Assembly: GCA_030590585.1 (NCBI GenBank)
Contig: JAUUYD010000181.1
Coordinates: 1 to 5,525, forward strand
DNA from: Spirochaeta sp.
GTDB taxonomy: Bacteria > Spirochaetota > Spirochaetia > Spirochaetales_E > Spirochaetaceae_B
Direction of reading: 5' to 3'
Length of the DNA stretch: 5,525 nucleotides
The translations under genes and the position numbers were made by a program. The notes beneath the pieces are model-generated. The model made no database searches, was not told the origin of the DNA, and saw nothing but the letters and a program-made list of their open reading frames with translations. Positions 1 through 4,763 of the stretch are shown piece by piece. The first letter of the stretch is position 1. Every line of letters starts with the position of its first letter.

Positions 1-1121
1 GCCAGGTGTTTTCTCAGCACCTCATCCTTCTCCTTCAACGGTGTCTTCCATTCTCTGTTCAAGGTTTTCCTCGCCGACTTCTCCATGGGGTGATCCTTCT
101 TCCAGAAGTATCTCTCTGTGAAAAATCCAGAAACCATCTTTTCCAGATATCCCCGATCCAAACCCGCCACCTCTGCATGCCGTAAGTGCCTCTTCTCCCT
201 ATGAGCTATCCGGTAGGGTTTTAAGTAGTTATGACCAAAAATATACAAACTCATCCGAAGCATAGCCTCATTTACATTCCGATTGAACTGAACCGTTTCC
301 CGGGTATGAGACGCCATATCCTTACGAAACTCCCGATCCATATAGTTCACAGGAAAGAGGGGATTCATCATTGTACGGGGATCTTTAGAATTGACCTTCC
401 GGTGCCGCAGACTTCCTTCAAAAAGTCTTTCCCTACATGAAGGACTCCTATAGAGAGCTCTCTCATAATCCTTTTTCTCGTCTGTAGAAAGAATTACATA
501 ACCATTACGATAATGAGTCTTCTTCTCAAGAAACTCTGAAAGATCAGCAAAGGATTTCTCAATTCCCCCGGGTGGAGCCTTGAAAATCTTTTCAAGTTCT
601 CTCCTTCGTTTTTTCTGATCATTCCTCATCCGTCCTTTACGGCGAATGGTGACATAATCACAGTGATAAACAAACTGAGAGTCATTCCCGACTAGAAGGT
701 TGTAGTTATCAGGAAAGTACTGACTGACGCAGAAGCTCTCAAAACCATCCGCGGCAAAGTGCTCAGAGTATGGGAGTTCTTCGAGTATTGCCTGGTGGAT
801 GAAGATGGCATTTCGGGCCAGACGGCTGATCCGGTTGGTAATAGCCTTAGGAGAAACATGAAGGTCCCTGGCGATATTACGCAATCCGGCCCCGGCGTTA
901 ATCTGGTTAAAGATGTAGAGGTGGTTGATCTGCTTTTTAGCATAGTAATTGATAGAAAAGGTCTGGGTAGAGAATGACCTATGGCACGATTTACAGAGGA
1001 ATCTTGGGACAGATCCGAAGGTTTTTGTGCGATAAGGTGAGATCTTCCGGAACCAATGGTCTTCTACAGGGGTGAAATAGTGGATGCACTCGGGGTTGGG
1101 GCAATGCGGTGGTATGAACAT
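1..1121 (-). CDS. Transposase-like DDE-fold protein with zinc ribbon (3' end beyond window)
   Basis: The reverse strand is open without a stop from an ATG at 1121 to the window edge: 373 codons seen, C-terminus missing. Domains in order: a zinc ribbon with C7-x4-C12 and C43-x2-C46, the second pair followed by HRSFSTQTF, as in zinc-ribbon transposases; a helix-turn-helix at about 80-103 (GLRNIARDLHVSPKAITNRI); then an RNase H-like region. Candidate acidic residues are D125 in FAADGFESF, D214 in LSTDEKKDY and E264 or E275 near MDREF and HTRETVQF. The stretch RRKGRM plus a basic helix at 160-176, and the RNPLFPVN-like segment MNPLFPVNY at 252-260, fit a widespread family of about 380-residue uncharacterised transposase-like proteins that I recognise by sequence style. 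The C-terminal part (HTRETVQFN ... FGHNYLKPYR) resembles IS1-type transposases. The start is fixed by an excellent Shine-Dalgarno. The reading frame is intact across 1.1 kb, so this is not an obvious pseudogene. Family identity is inferred, not searched; the exact catalytic triad is uncertain. Confidence 0.8.
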   Translation of the reverse strand, partial: MFIPPHCPNPECIHYFTPVEDHWFRKISPYRTKTFGSVPRFLCKSCHRSFSTQTFSINYYAKKQINHLYIFNQINAGAGLRNIARDLHVSPKAITNRISRLARNAIFIHQAILEELPYSEHFAADGFESFCVSQYFPDNYNLLVGNDSQFVYHCDYVTIRRKGRMRNDQKKRRRELEKIFKAPPGGIEKSFADLSEFLEKKTHYRNGYVILSTDEKKDYERALYRSPSCRERLFEGSLRHRKVNSKDPRTMMNPLFPVNYMDREFRKDMASHTRETVQFNRNVNEAMLRMSLYIFGHNYLKPYRIAHREKRHLRHAEVAGLDRGYLEKMVSGFFTERYFWKKDHPMEKSARKTLNREWKTPLKEKDEVLRKHL

Positions 1122-1127
1122 AGATAA

Positions 1128-1134
1128 TCCTCCT
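1128..1134 (-). promoter_or_regulatory. Ribosome binding site of the transposase-like gene
   Basis: AGGAGGA on the minus strand lies 6 bases before the ATG at 1121. It is a near-perfect Shine-Dalgarno and decides the start of the transposase-like gene, which also begins directly ahead of its first zinc-ribbon cysteine pair. Confidence 0.85.
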
Positions 1135-1174
1135 GAAACAAATTAGATAGGGTTTCATAAGGTTTTACTGTGAA

Positions 1175-1202
1175 ATAATGGCTATTGCTTGAGATATGAC
1201 AA
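1175..1202 (-). promoter_or_regulatory. Possible sigma70-type promoter of the transposase-like gene
   Basis: On the minus strand a TTGTCA box (1202-1197, five of six bases of the -35 consensus) is followed after 16 bases by CATTAT (1180-1175, four of six of the -10 consensus). A transcript from here would start near 1168 and carry a leader of about 47 bases up to the Shine-Dalgarno and ATG. The elements are seen in the sequence; promoter activity is inferred and such matches occur by chance. Confidence 0.35.
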
Positions 1203-1250
1203 GCTGGGGAACACTATTCATTCCTTTCGACTCCCTTGGGGCAAATTTTC

Positions 1251-1305
1251 GACTGTATTCTTATGTGAGGCATGATTGCGTTCGGACTGGATTTCTTATG
1301 AGGCA
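1251..1305. repeat. Imperfect direct repeat pair upstream of the transposase-like gene
   Basis: Copy one is 1251-1272 and copy two is 1285-1305; their starts lie 34 bases apart. Both contain GACTG, TTCTTATG and AGGCA in that order, giving 18 shared bases with small spacer differences. TTTCGACT occurs at 1225-1232 and 1247-1254, and its reverse complement AGTCGAAA at 1306-1313, bracketing the pair. Such clustered sites upstream of a transposase would suit protein-binding sites or a transposon end, but no second end is visible in the window to confirm that. Confidence 0.5.
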
Positions 1306-1380
1306 AGTCGAAATCCTTGCATTAAAAGTAATTTTTCGTTAGCATGAATTAAATTTTATTTATTGCCGGGGTTCTTTTAA

Positions 1381-1408
1381 AATTGCCATTTGATAGGTTT
1401 TGGCAATT
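1381..1408. repeat. Perfect 8-bp inverted repeat with 12-base loop
   Basis: AATTGCCA at 1381-1388 and TGGCAATT at 1401-1408 pair perfectly. Read on the minus strand the second arm runs into TTAAAAG, read on the plus strand into CCGAAA, so it lacks the long T-run of a good intrinsic terminator. It could be an operator-like site, a weak transcription stop or part of a mobile-element end. Function unknown. Confidence 0.5.
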
Positions 1409-1571
1409 CCGAAAATACCTGCTTTTTGGAATCCTCAGGGCAGAGCCCCGGACCAGAGACGCAGGGTATGAAACCATGCTTTTCCAGCGCTCATTCGGGT
1501 CCAAGGGCCGTACACGGAGGCGAGAGCCGAGGAACGGGCAAGGCTGCATGGGCGAGCAGCTCCCGTCAGAA

Positions 1572-1583
1572 TGAACATGTTCA
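1572..1583. repeat. Perfect 12-bp palindrome TGAACATGTTCA
   Basis: A fully symmetrical 12-base site lying in the spacer between the two copies of the GC-rich repeat. It could bind a dimeric regulator, but it sits 178 bases before nfnA and no promoter elements were found around it. It is not the GAAC-N4-GTTC form of Gram-positive LexA boxes. It may be chance. Confidence 0.4.
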
Positions 1584-1648
1584 CTGCTCTCATATTTAGG
1601 GTCGTACCGCAGCGCAGCGAGGAACGAGCAAGGCTGCATGAGCGAGCA

Positions 1649-1663
1649 GCAAGCTATGCTTGC
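1649..1663. repeat. Short hairpin GCAAGC-TAT-GCTTGC inside repeat copy two
   Basis: A perfect 6-bp stem with a 3-base loop, forming most of the 20 bases that copy two of the GC-rich repeat has and copy one lacks. No T-run follows, so it is unlikely to be a terminator. Confidence 0.55.
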
Positions 1664-1691
1664 GACCAGCTCCCGGCATTCGCCTGGAAAT

Positions 1692-1704
1692 CGTTTATCA
1701 AACG
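1692..1704. promoter_or_regulatory. Operator-like inverted repeat upstream of nfnA
   Basis: CGTTT-ATC-AAACG is symmetrical around its centre and lies 57 bases ahead of the nfnA ATG, a position where an operator could act. I recognise no regulator with this site; it does not match the Rex consensus (TTGTGAA-N4-TTCACAA). No clear -35/-10 pair was found between it and nfnA. Confidence 0.25.
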
Positions 1705-1748
1705 GACTAGAACAATCCTCAGCGCGGCAGGGGTCAATCTACTCCAAC

Positions 1749-1752
1749 AAGG
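1749..1752 (+). promoter_or_regulatory. Ribosome binding site deciding the nfnA start
   Basis: AAGG, within ACAAGGTT, ends 9 bases before the ATG at 1762. An in-frame TTG at 1753 would directly touch this site and have no usable spacing, so the ATG is preferred as the start. Confidence 0.6.
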
Positions 1753-1761
1753 TTGTTAAAT

Positions 1762-2613
1762 ATGAATCGTATCGTTAACAAACAAAAACTGTCGGCTGAT
1801 GTCTTCCGTTTCACATTTGAGGCTCCGAATATCGCCAGGGAAAGGAAAGCCGGCCAATTTCTCATCATCCAGCTGGATAATGATTTTGCGGAACGTTTTC
1901 CCCTTACCATTGCCGATGCCGACCTTGAAAAAGGCACAATCGATATCATCTTCCAGGCTGTAGGCGCGTCAACTCTGAAGCTGGCTGCACTGGAAGAAGG
2001 GGATTCAATCGCCAATGTCCTGGGTCCCCTGGGAACACCTACCCATATTGAGAAGCTGGACGGACCTGTAGTTTGTGTCGGCGGCGGAATCGGTGTGGCA
2101 CCAATGCACCCTATCGTTCAGGCAAACAAAGATGCCGGAAATGAAATCATTGTCATAATGGGAGCCCGGAATAAAGATCTTCTCATCATGGAAGATGAAA
2201 TGAAAACCCTGGCCGATGAACTCATCGTTGTTACCGATGACGGTTCCTATGGCCGAAAAGCCCTGGTAACCGAGCCCCTCAAGGAACTCTGTGAATCCGG
2301 CCGGCCGCCTGCACTGGTGGTAGCCATAGGGCCACCTATAATGATGAAGTTCTGCGCTGAAACAACACGGCCTTTCAAAGTTCCTACAATGGTTTCCCTG
2401 AACACCATCATGGTGGATGGAACCGGAATGTGCGGAGGATGCCGAGTCACCATCGGTGATGAGACAAAATTTGTCTGCGTTGACGGACCGGAATTCGATG
2501 GTCACCTGGTGGATTTCGACAACATGATGCTTCGTCTTAAAGCTTACAAGCCTCAGGAAGAGGAGCATAAATGCCGTGCCGTTGCGGGTACTGATACAGG
2601 AGCAGGGAAATGA
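1762..2613 (+). CDS. nfnA: NADH-dependent ferredoxin:NADP oxidoreductase, small (FAD/[2Fe-2S]) subunit NfnA/SudB
   Basis: This 283-residue protein belongs to the ferredoxin-NADP reductase/PyrK-like family, and the neighbour nfnB identifies it as the small subunit of the cytoplasmic Nfn (SudBA) complex, which couples NADH and reduced ferredoxin to NADPH, or the reverse. A beta-barrel FAD domain spans about 1-95, with the flavin-binding RFPLT at 45-49. A nucleotide-binding domain spans about 100-200, with VGGGIGVAPMHP at 106-117, GARNKDLL at 135-142 and GPPIMMKF at 190-197. The C-terminal cluster motif is D219-x4-C224-x2-C227-x11-C239. PyrK proteins have Cys at the first position; Asp there matches the Asp(Cys)3 [2Fe-2S] cluster known from Pyrococcus sulfide dehydrogenase and Nfn. 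The ATG at 1762 is chosen over an in-frame TTG at 1753 because of the ribosome binding site and because family members begin at about this point. The stop overlaps the nfnB start by four bases (ATGA). Length is normal and the gene is intact. Confidence 0.93.
   Translation: MNRIVNKQKLSADVFRFTFEAPNIARERKAGQFLIIQLDNDFAERFPLTIADADLEKGTIDIIFQAVGASTLKLAALEEGDSIANVLGPLGTPTHIEKLDGPVVCVGGGIGVAPMHPIVQANKDAGNEIIVIMGARNKDLLIMEDEMKTLADELIVVTDDGSYGRKALVTEPLKELCESGRPPALVVAIGPPIMMKFCAETTRPFKVPTMVSLNTIMVDGTGMCGGCRVTIGDETKFVCVDGPEFDGHLVDFDNMMLRLKAYKPQEEEHKCRAVAGTDTGAGK
2598..2602 (+). promoter_or_regulatory. Ribosome binding site of nfnB inside the nfnA end
   Basis: AGGAG lies 7 bases before the nfnB ATG at 2610 and inside the last codons of nfnA. 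With the ATGA overlap this indicates translational coupling and hence near-equal amounts of the two subunits. Confidence 0.8.
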
Positions 2614-4100
2614 GTGAATACATTTCACCCGAAGTACTTGAACTCGATGCAGTAAAACTCTGGAATGAATTCGGAAACCGGGAACTTTCGGTTAAGGAAA
2701 GACGGGTTATTACTCAGCAGGATATGCCGACGCAGGATCCAAACGATCGCCGGACCAATATGTCGGAGGTGGCCGTCGGTTACACTGAAAAACAGGTTAA
2801 GGTGGAAGCTCTTCGATGCCTGCAATGCAAGAACGCCCCCTGTATCGCCGGTTGTCCGGTATCAATAGATATTCCAAAGTTCATCGCTCACGCGGCTGTT
2901 GGTGAGTTTGCCGAATCCATTACTGTTATCAAGGAATCAAGTCTTCTGCCGGCAATCTGCGGCCGTGTCTGTCCTCAGGAAAAGCAGTGCATGCTCCCCT
3001 GTACTGTGGGGAAAATGCTCAAAGACCCGGAAAAAGCCGTGGCCATCGGCCGCATCGAGCGCTATGTTTCCGATTGGGAAGTGGATCATGATGCCGTCGC
3101 TCCCATATCAGTATCCGCCTCTACCGGTAAAAAAGTGGCAGTTATCGGCTCAGGACCTTCCGGGCTCACCGCCGCCGCCGATATCCGGCGGGTGGGACAT
3201 GACGTAACTGTGTTCGAGGCCTTCCACAAACCCGGCGGTGTGACGGTTTACGGTATCCCCGAATTCCGACTTCCCAAGGCCATCGTTGAGCGGGATGTTG
3301 AGAACCTCATTGCCATGGGGGTCAACTTTGAGACCAACTTTCTTGTGGGCCGCACACGAAAAATCGATGCGATGCTCACCGAAGACGGATACGATGCCCT
3401 GTACATCGCCACTGGTGCCGGGCTGCCGAAGTTTATGAACATTCCCGGTGAAAATCTCGTCGGTGTCTTCTCGGCCAACGAATATCTGACACGGTCCAAT
3501 CCGATGAAAGCCTATGAAACCGATCAGGCCGAAACTCCGATGTACTCGGCAAAGAAGGTATGTGTCTTCGGCGGGGGGAATGTGGCCATGGATGCCGCCC
3601 GTACCGCCGTCCGCCTCGGTGCCGAGGAAGTCCACATCGTCTACCGGCGGACCGAAAAGGAACTTCCCGCCAGGGTGGAGGAAGTTCATCACGCCATGGA
3701 AGAAGGTGTCATATTCGATCTTCTTACCAGTCCGACAAAAATCTTCGGTGATGAAGAGGGGCGGGTCACCTCAATCGAATGTCTGCGCTTTGAACTTGGA
3801 GAACCCGATGATTCAGGCAGACGCCGCCCGATCCCCATCGAAGGCAGTGAATTCATTGTCGAATGCGATGCCTGCATCACCTCGATTGGAAATGCCTCCA
3901 ACCCATTGATTAAACAAACGACACCGGGATTGGATGTGAACAAATGGGGGAATATTATTGTCGAGGAAGCCACAGGTAAAACATCCCTGGACAATGTTTA
4001 CGCCGGTGGGGATATCGTTCTCGGTGCAGCCACTGTTATCCTGGCAATGGGCGAAGGCCGCCGGGCTGCCAAAGCCATCAATGAGCAGCTGTCAGTCTGA
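2610..4100 (+). CDS. nfnB: NADH-dependent ferredoxin:NADP oxidoreductase, large (bifurcating FAD, two [4Fe-4S]) subunit NfnB/SudA
   Basis: A 496-residue protein of the GltD-like flavoprotein family. The N-terminal Fe-S domain (about 35-150) has C70-x2-C73-x4-C78-x3-C82 and C117-x3-C121-x5-C127-x3-C131, enough for two [4Fe-4S] clusters; in characterised Nfn one cluster uses a Glu, and E124 in CPQEKQC is a candidate. The first dinucleotide fold is VIGSGPSGLTAAA at 178-190 (FAD). The second is VFGGGNVAMDAARTA at 319-333, followed by VYRRTEKELPA at 344-354 (NADPH site). The FAD site is completed by YAGGDIVLGAATVILAMGEGR at 464-484. In Nfn this flavin bifurcates electrons from NADPH to ferredoxin and, through NfnA, to NAD. 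The adjoining nfnA, and the absence from the window of a glutamate synthase large subunit, argue against glutamate synthase, the usual automatic label for this family. The length is close to the family's norm apart from a slightly longer N-terminus. Intact; translated by coupling to nfnA. Confidence 0.94.
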   Translation: MSEYISPEVLELDAVKLWNEFGNRELSVKERRVITQQDMPTQDPNDRRTNMSEVAVGYTEKQVKVEALRCLQCKNAPCIAGCPVSIDIPKFIAHAAVGEFAESITVIKESSLLPAICGRVCPQEKQCMLPCTVGKMLKDPEKAVAIGRIERYVSDWEVDHDAVAPISVSASTGKKVAVIGSGPSGLTAAADIRRVGHDVTVFEAFHKPGGVTVYGIPEFRLPKAIVERDVENLIAMGVNFETNFLVGRTRKIDAMLTEDGYDALYIATGAGLPKFMNIPGENLVGVFSANEYLTRSNPMKAYETDQAETPMYSAKKVCVFGGGNVAMDAARTAVRLGAEEVHIVYRRTEKELPARVEEVHHAMEEGVIFDLLTSPTKIFGDEEGRVTSIECLRFELGEPDDSGRRRPIPIEGSEFIVECDACITSIGNASNPLIKQTTPGLDVNKWGNIIVEEATGKTSLDNVYAGGDIVLGAATVILAMGEGRRAAKAINEQLSV

Positions 4101-4114
4101 TAATCTGCTTTTTT
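4084..4114 (+). terminator. Weak possible terminator at the nfnB end
   Basis: AGCAG (4084-4088), in the last codons of nfnB, can pair with CTGCT (4105-4109), which leads into six T residues (4109-4114). The stem is only 5 bp with a 16-base loop, so this is a weak candidate, but it is the only T-run-associated hairpin between the convergent genes. Confidence 0.25.
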
Positions 4115-4148
4115 CTTGACTTTTCAGGTGTCCGGGGCCGTTCCGTGA

Positions 4149-4619
4149 TTATTCCGGGTCTTTCTCAGCTGAATCCTCAGCGATTTCTTCAGTCTCTTCT
4201 TCGGCCGGAGATTCGTTTTCTTCTGCAGCTGTTTCGGCAGGTTCGTCTTCGGCAACTTTTTTTGAATGGCAATCTGTACAGAGATTATCGTCCATGAAGT
4301 AGATGGTTTTGAAATCAAGTTTTGCATCACATTCAACACAATTGAGCTTATATGGAAAAACCCTTTCCCGAAACATGTAAAGCAGCACAGCCACTATTGC
4401 CATAGCTATGAACAGATATTTGTCGGTGAGTTCCTTTTCCACAATAAATGCGGATGCTGTAGTAATCAAAAAAACTGCAATCGCCTGCATAAGCGAGGAC
4501 ATTCGTTTTTTTCCTGCTGATTGACCATATTTTCGGAACATGAGATTGGGTACAAGAACGACGACGAGGGGCCAGATGCCGAGTTCGGCAATCCATACTG
4601 AAATGGTATTTGCATTCAT
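4149..4619 (-). CDS. Membrane protein with three TM helices, zinc ribbon and acidic tail
   Basis: I do not recognise a named family. The 156-residue product has three hydrophobic segments at about 12-28, 42-60 and 68-83; a short basic link RKYGQSAGKKR (29-39) between the first two suggests a cytoplasmic loop there. A zinc ribbon follows (C94-x2-C97 and C114-x2-C117). The tail from about 122 to 156 is dominated by Glu and Asp (17 of 35 residues) and is probably disordered. By the positive-inside rule the zinc ribbon and tail could face either side; I cannot settle this. The start is set at the ATG at 4619, which overlaps the stop of the small ORF upstream by four bases (ATGA); an in-frame GTG at 4628, with weak AGAG eight bases ahead, would add three residues. 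No stop or rearrangement interrupts the frame. It is convergent with nfnB, with 48 bases between the stops, and shares no evident pathway with it. Confidence 0.75.
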   Translation of the reverse strand: MNANTISVWIAELGIWPLVVVLVPNLMFRKYGQSAGKKRMSSLMQAIAVFLITTASAFIVEKELTDKYLFIAMAIVAVLLYMFRERVFPYKLNCVECDAKLDFKTIYFMDDNLCTDCHSKKVAEDEPAETAAEENESPAEEETEEIAEDSAEKDPE

Positions 4620-4702
4620 ATTGCGCACATCATACGCTCTCTTGGGCTCAGGGTCGAGATGCTGTCGGTATGGAAGTCCTTGCCGTTGATGACTACAGGC
4701 AC
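4616..4702 (-). CDS. Putative 28-residue small protein coupled to the membrane protein gene
   Basis: From a GTG at 4702 the minus strand reads 28 codons to a TGA at 4618-4616 (start PVVINGKDFHTDS, end LSPRERMMCAI). The stop overlaps the ATG of the downstream membrane protein as ATGA, the same arrangement as nfnA-nfnB. The codons are strongly G/C-ending (GTC ATC AAC GGC AAG GAC TTC early on), as expected of real coding sequence here, and an in-frame TAA lies two codons ahead of the GTG, so the frame cannot extend further. The ribosome binding site is weak: GGAA ten bases before the GTG. There is no transmembrane segment or signal peptide; the product would be a small, soluble, mixed-charge peptide. 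It could instead be a leader ORF whose translation opens the downstream start, or a chance frame. No known family is recognised. Confidence 0.5.
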   Translation of the reverse strand: MPVVINGKDFHTDSISTLSPRERMMCAI

Positions 4703-4728
4703 TTTTTACGATTTCCGAAGCTTCCGAT

Positions 4729-4757
4729 TTGTATATCCACTCTTGATTGTGTAAATT
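4729..4757 (+). promoter_or_regulatory. Possible promoter giving a leaderless metalloenzyme transcript
   Basis: TTGTAT (4729-4734) and TAAATT (4752-4757) are separated by 17 bases. Transcription from such a -10 would begin about seven bases later, at the A of the ATG at 4764. No Shine-Dalgarno precedes that ATG, so a leaderless message is consistent. The box matches are moderate (four of six for the -10, about three of six for the -35), so this remains a hypothesis. Confidence 0.35.
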
Positions 4758-4763
4758 GTGTCG

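Larger units (their letters stand above)
1505..1675. repeat. Two-copy GC-rich tandem-like repeat
   Basis: Positions 1531-1560 and 1621-1650 match at 28 of 30 bases at an exact offset of 90; the two differences are both G in copy one and A in copy two. The similarity extends left to GGGCCGTAC (1505-1513) and GGGTCGTAC (1599-1607), with a 4-base length difference in between, and right to CAGCTCCCG (1557-1565 and 1667-1675), where copy two has 20 extra bases including a hairpin. The central motif has the form GAGGAACGRGCAAGGCTGCA. There is no coding signal. The unit looks like a degenerate interspersed or tandem non-coding repeat, but whether it recurs elsewhere in the genome cannot be seen here. 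Confidence 0.8.
1122..1761. other. Long non-coding region between transposase-like gene and nfnA
   Basis: These 640 bases separate two divergently oriented genes. Short open frames exist on both strands (for example 1349-1639 minus and 1571-1759 plus), but they lack ribosome binding sites, overlap each other and mostly translate the GC-rich repeat, so I do not call them genes. The half near the transposase is AT-rich (notably about 1315-1380) and holds direct and inverted repeats; the half near nfnA (about 1435-1680) is GC-rich and repetitive. No tRNA or recognisable riboswitch was seen. The change of composition near 1435 suggests that the region is a junction of different sequence elements, possibly including one end of the transposon. 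Confidence 0.6.

Noticed and set aside
692..943. 83-codon minus-strand frame
   Set aside because: Wrong frame of the same strand as the transposase-like gene, which is open over the whole interval and carries the motifs.
1572..1583. LexA (SOS) box
   Set aside because: GAAC and GTTC half-sites are separated by two bases instead of four, and no damage-response gene follows.
1349..1639. 96-codon minus-strand frame with an internal repeated MQPC motif
   Set aside because: The protein repeat only reflects the DNA repeat at 1505-1650; there is no ribosome binding site and no domain.
1505..1675. CRISPR array
   Set aside because: Only two imperfect units, with variable internal length and no cas genes in the window.
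1571..1759. 62-codon plus-strand frame running up to nfnA
   Set aside because: It starts in the palindrome, translates the repeat, and has no Shine-Dalgarno; overlapping frames of similar length exist.
1762..2613. Dihydroorotate dehydrogenase electron-transfer subunit (pyrK)
   Set aside because: The first cluster ligand is Asp rather than Cys and no pyrD is adjacent; the partner is the Nfn large subunit.
2005..2628. 207-codon open frame on the minus strand
   Set aside because: It lies fully opposite nfnA, whose frame has clear domain motifs; the translation is low in plausible domain content and there is no ribosome binding site.
3150..3692. 180-codon open frame on the minus strand
   Set aside because: Antisense shadow of nfnB; the Gly/His/Phe-rich product is typical of the reverse frame of a GC-ending coding sequence.
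2610..4100. Glutamate synthase small subunit (gltD)
   Set aside because: Sequence family is shared, but the adjoining NfnA-type subunit with the Asp(Cys)3 motif and the absence of a large subunit nearby favour Nfn.
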